From Pseudoxanthomonas sp. (lineage in GTDB: Bacteria > Pseudomonadota > Gammaproteobacteria > Xanthomonadales > Xanthomonadaceae): a stretch of 14,120 nt of DNA. The notes beneath the pieces were generated by a model. The model ran no database searches. It had not been told where the DNA came from and saw nothing but the letters and a program-made list of their open reading frames with translations. The stretch covers positions 1-14,120 of the forward strand of contig JAJAZJ010000092.1 of the NCBI GenBank assembly GCA_026785795.1. Direction: 5' to 3'. The position numbers were made by a program, and so were the translations under genes. Numbering within the stretch: position 1 is the stretch's first letter; each line of letters starts with the position of its first letter. Shown in pieces: positions 13,687 through 14,120 of the stretch.

Positions 13687-14120
13687 ATGACGTTTCGCTT
13701 CGTAACTCGTTGCGCTATCGCGCTGGGCACAGCCAGCTTTCTGTTGCCCACATCAGCAACGGCCCAGTGGACGAATCGATACGCCAAGTTGTCGGACTTT
13801 GGCCACCACGTCTATCTGGAGCAGCACGAGTTGCCGATCCTCGCCGATGGCCCGACGGATCCGGCTCCGGGACCTGACGGGAAAAGCCTTGCGTTTGCGG
13901 CCAAAGGCTGGATCTGGAGCCTGAATATGGAGTCAAGTGTAGCCACGCGGCTGACCAAGGGGACTGGCGTCGACTCGCGGCCGCGCTGGTCGCCTACCGG
14001 CGATCGTCTGGCGCTGGTTCGCGACGATGGCCGGGACACGGCGATCGTGATCCTGACCCTGGCCGACGGCAGCGAACAGAACATCAATACGCCGACCATC
14101 GAACTGGACCCGGAGTTCTC
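13687..14120 (+). CDS. Secreted TolB-like beta-propeller protein, N-terminal part (cut by window edge)
   Basis: 144 codons are visible. The start is fixed by AAGGGG (13675-13680) 6 nt before the ATG and by a classical signal peptide: basic MTFRFVTR, a hydrophobic stretch, then a likely signal peptidase cut after ATA (residue 26), giving mature QWTNRY. The product is therefore periplasmic or exported. Two repeats resembling PD40/TolB blades follow: DPAPGPDGKSLAFAAKGWIWSL (split by Pro/Gly turns) and SRPRWSPTGDRLALVRDDG with AIVILTLADGSE. Such blades occur in TolB itself, in prolyl-oligopeptidase-type peptidases and in propeller-amidohydrolase fusions. I favour the last two over TolB because no pal/tol neighbours are seen, but the catalytic part lies beyond the edge, so the function is open. 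Confidence 0.75.
   Translation, partial: MTFRFVTRCAIALGTASFLLPTSATAQWTNRYAKLSDFGHHVYLEQHELPILADGPTDPAPGPDGKSLAFAAKGWIWSLNMESSVATRLTKGTGVDSRPRWSPTGDRLALVRDDGRDTAIVILTLADGSEQNINTPTIELDPEF

Noticed and set aside
1..14120. CRISPR array, transposase, prophage or defence system
   Set aside because: No regularly spaced repeats, transposase, integrase, restriction or toxin-antitoxin gene pair was seen, apart from the historic toxin label of ratA, which here is a conserved START-domain gene.

Overview
This is chromosomal DNA from a GC-rich gammaproteobacterium, most probably of the Xanthomonadaceae (Stenotrophomonas, Pseudoxanthomonas or a Xanthomonas relative). The evidence is the gene content, the hrcA-grpE-dnaK-dnaJ followed by dapB-carA-carB order (which I recall from xanthomonads), a recN-fur-bamE-rnfH-ratA-smpB-ssrA cluster, and protein sequences close to xanthomonad forms as I remember them. 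No database was consulted, so the genus is open.

Layout. Positions 1-8889 are read almost entirely from the minus strand. In transcription order (right to left) they hold hrcA, grpE, dnaK and dnaJ (heat-shock repressor and Hsp70 system), an epoxide-hydrolase-like alpha/beta hydrolase, dapB (lysine and cell-wall precursor synthesis), and carA-carB (carbamoyl phosphate for arginine and pyrimidines). carB runs off the left edge. recN (DNA repair) is divergent from hrcA across a 118-bp spacer and faces fur tail to tail. fur and bamE diverge. bamE faces the rnfH-ratA pair tail to tail with 3 bp between stops. ratA diverges from smpB, and smpB is followed by ssrA (tmRNA) with a strong intrinsic terminator. 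A 270-bp hairpin-rich spacer then leads to the start of a secreted beta-propeller protein cut by the right edge.

How the genes work together. DnaK, DnaJ and GrpE form one chaperone cycle. A good sigma-32-type promoter sits between grpE and dnaK, whereas no CIRCE operator for HrcA is visible. CarA and CarB are the two subunits of one enzyme and are translationally coupled by a TGATG overlap. SmpB and tmRNA form the trans-translation ribosome-rescue system.

The window is mostly conserved housekeeping DNA, and I see no new multigene system. The most interesting items are three: a 29-bp inverted repeat built from GTGATTC-like heptads that fills the dnaK-dnaJ spacer and supplies the dnaK stop codon; a recurring arrangement in which a -10-like hexamer lies 6-8 nt before an ATG that lacks a Shine-Dalgarno sequence (dapB, the hydrolase, hrcA, recN, smpB), suggesting leaderless mRNAs; and the sigma-32 promoter inside the hrcA operon.
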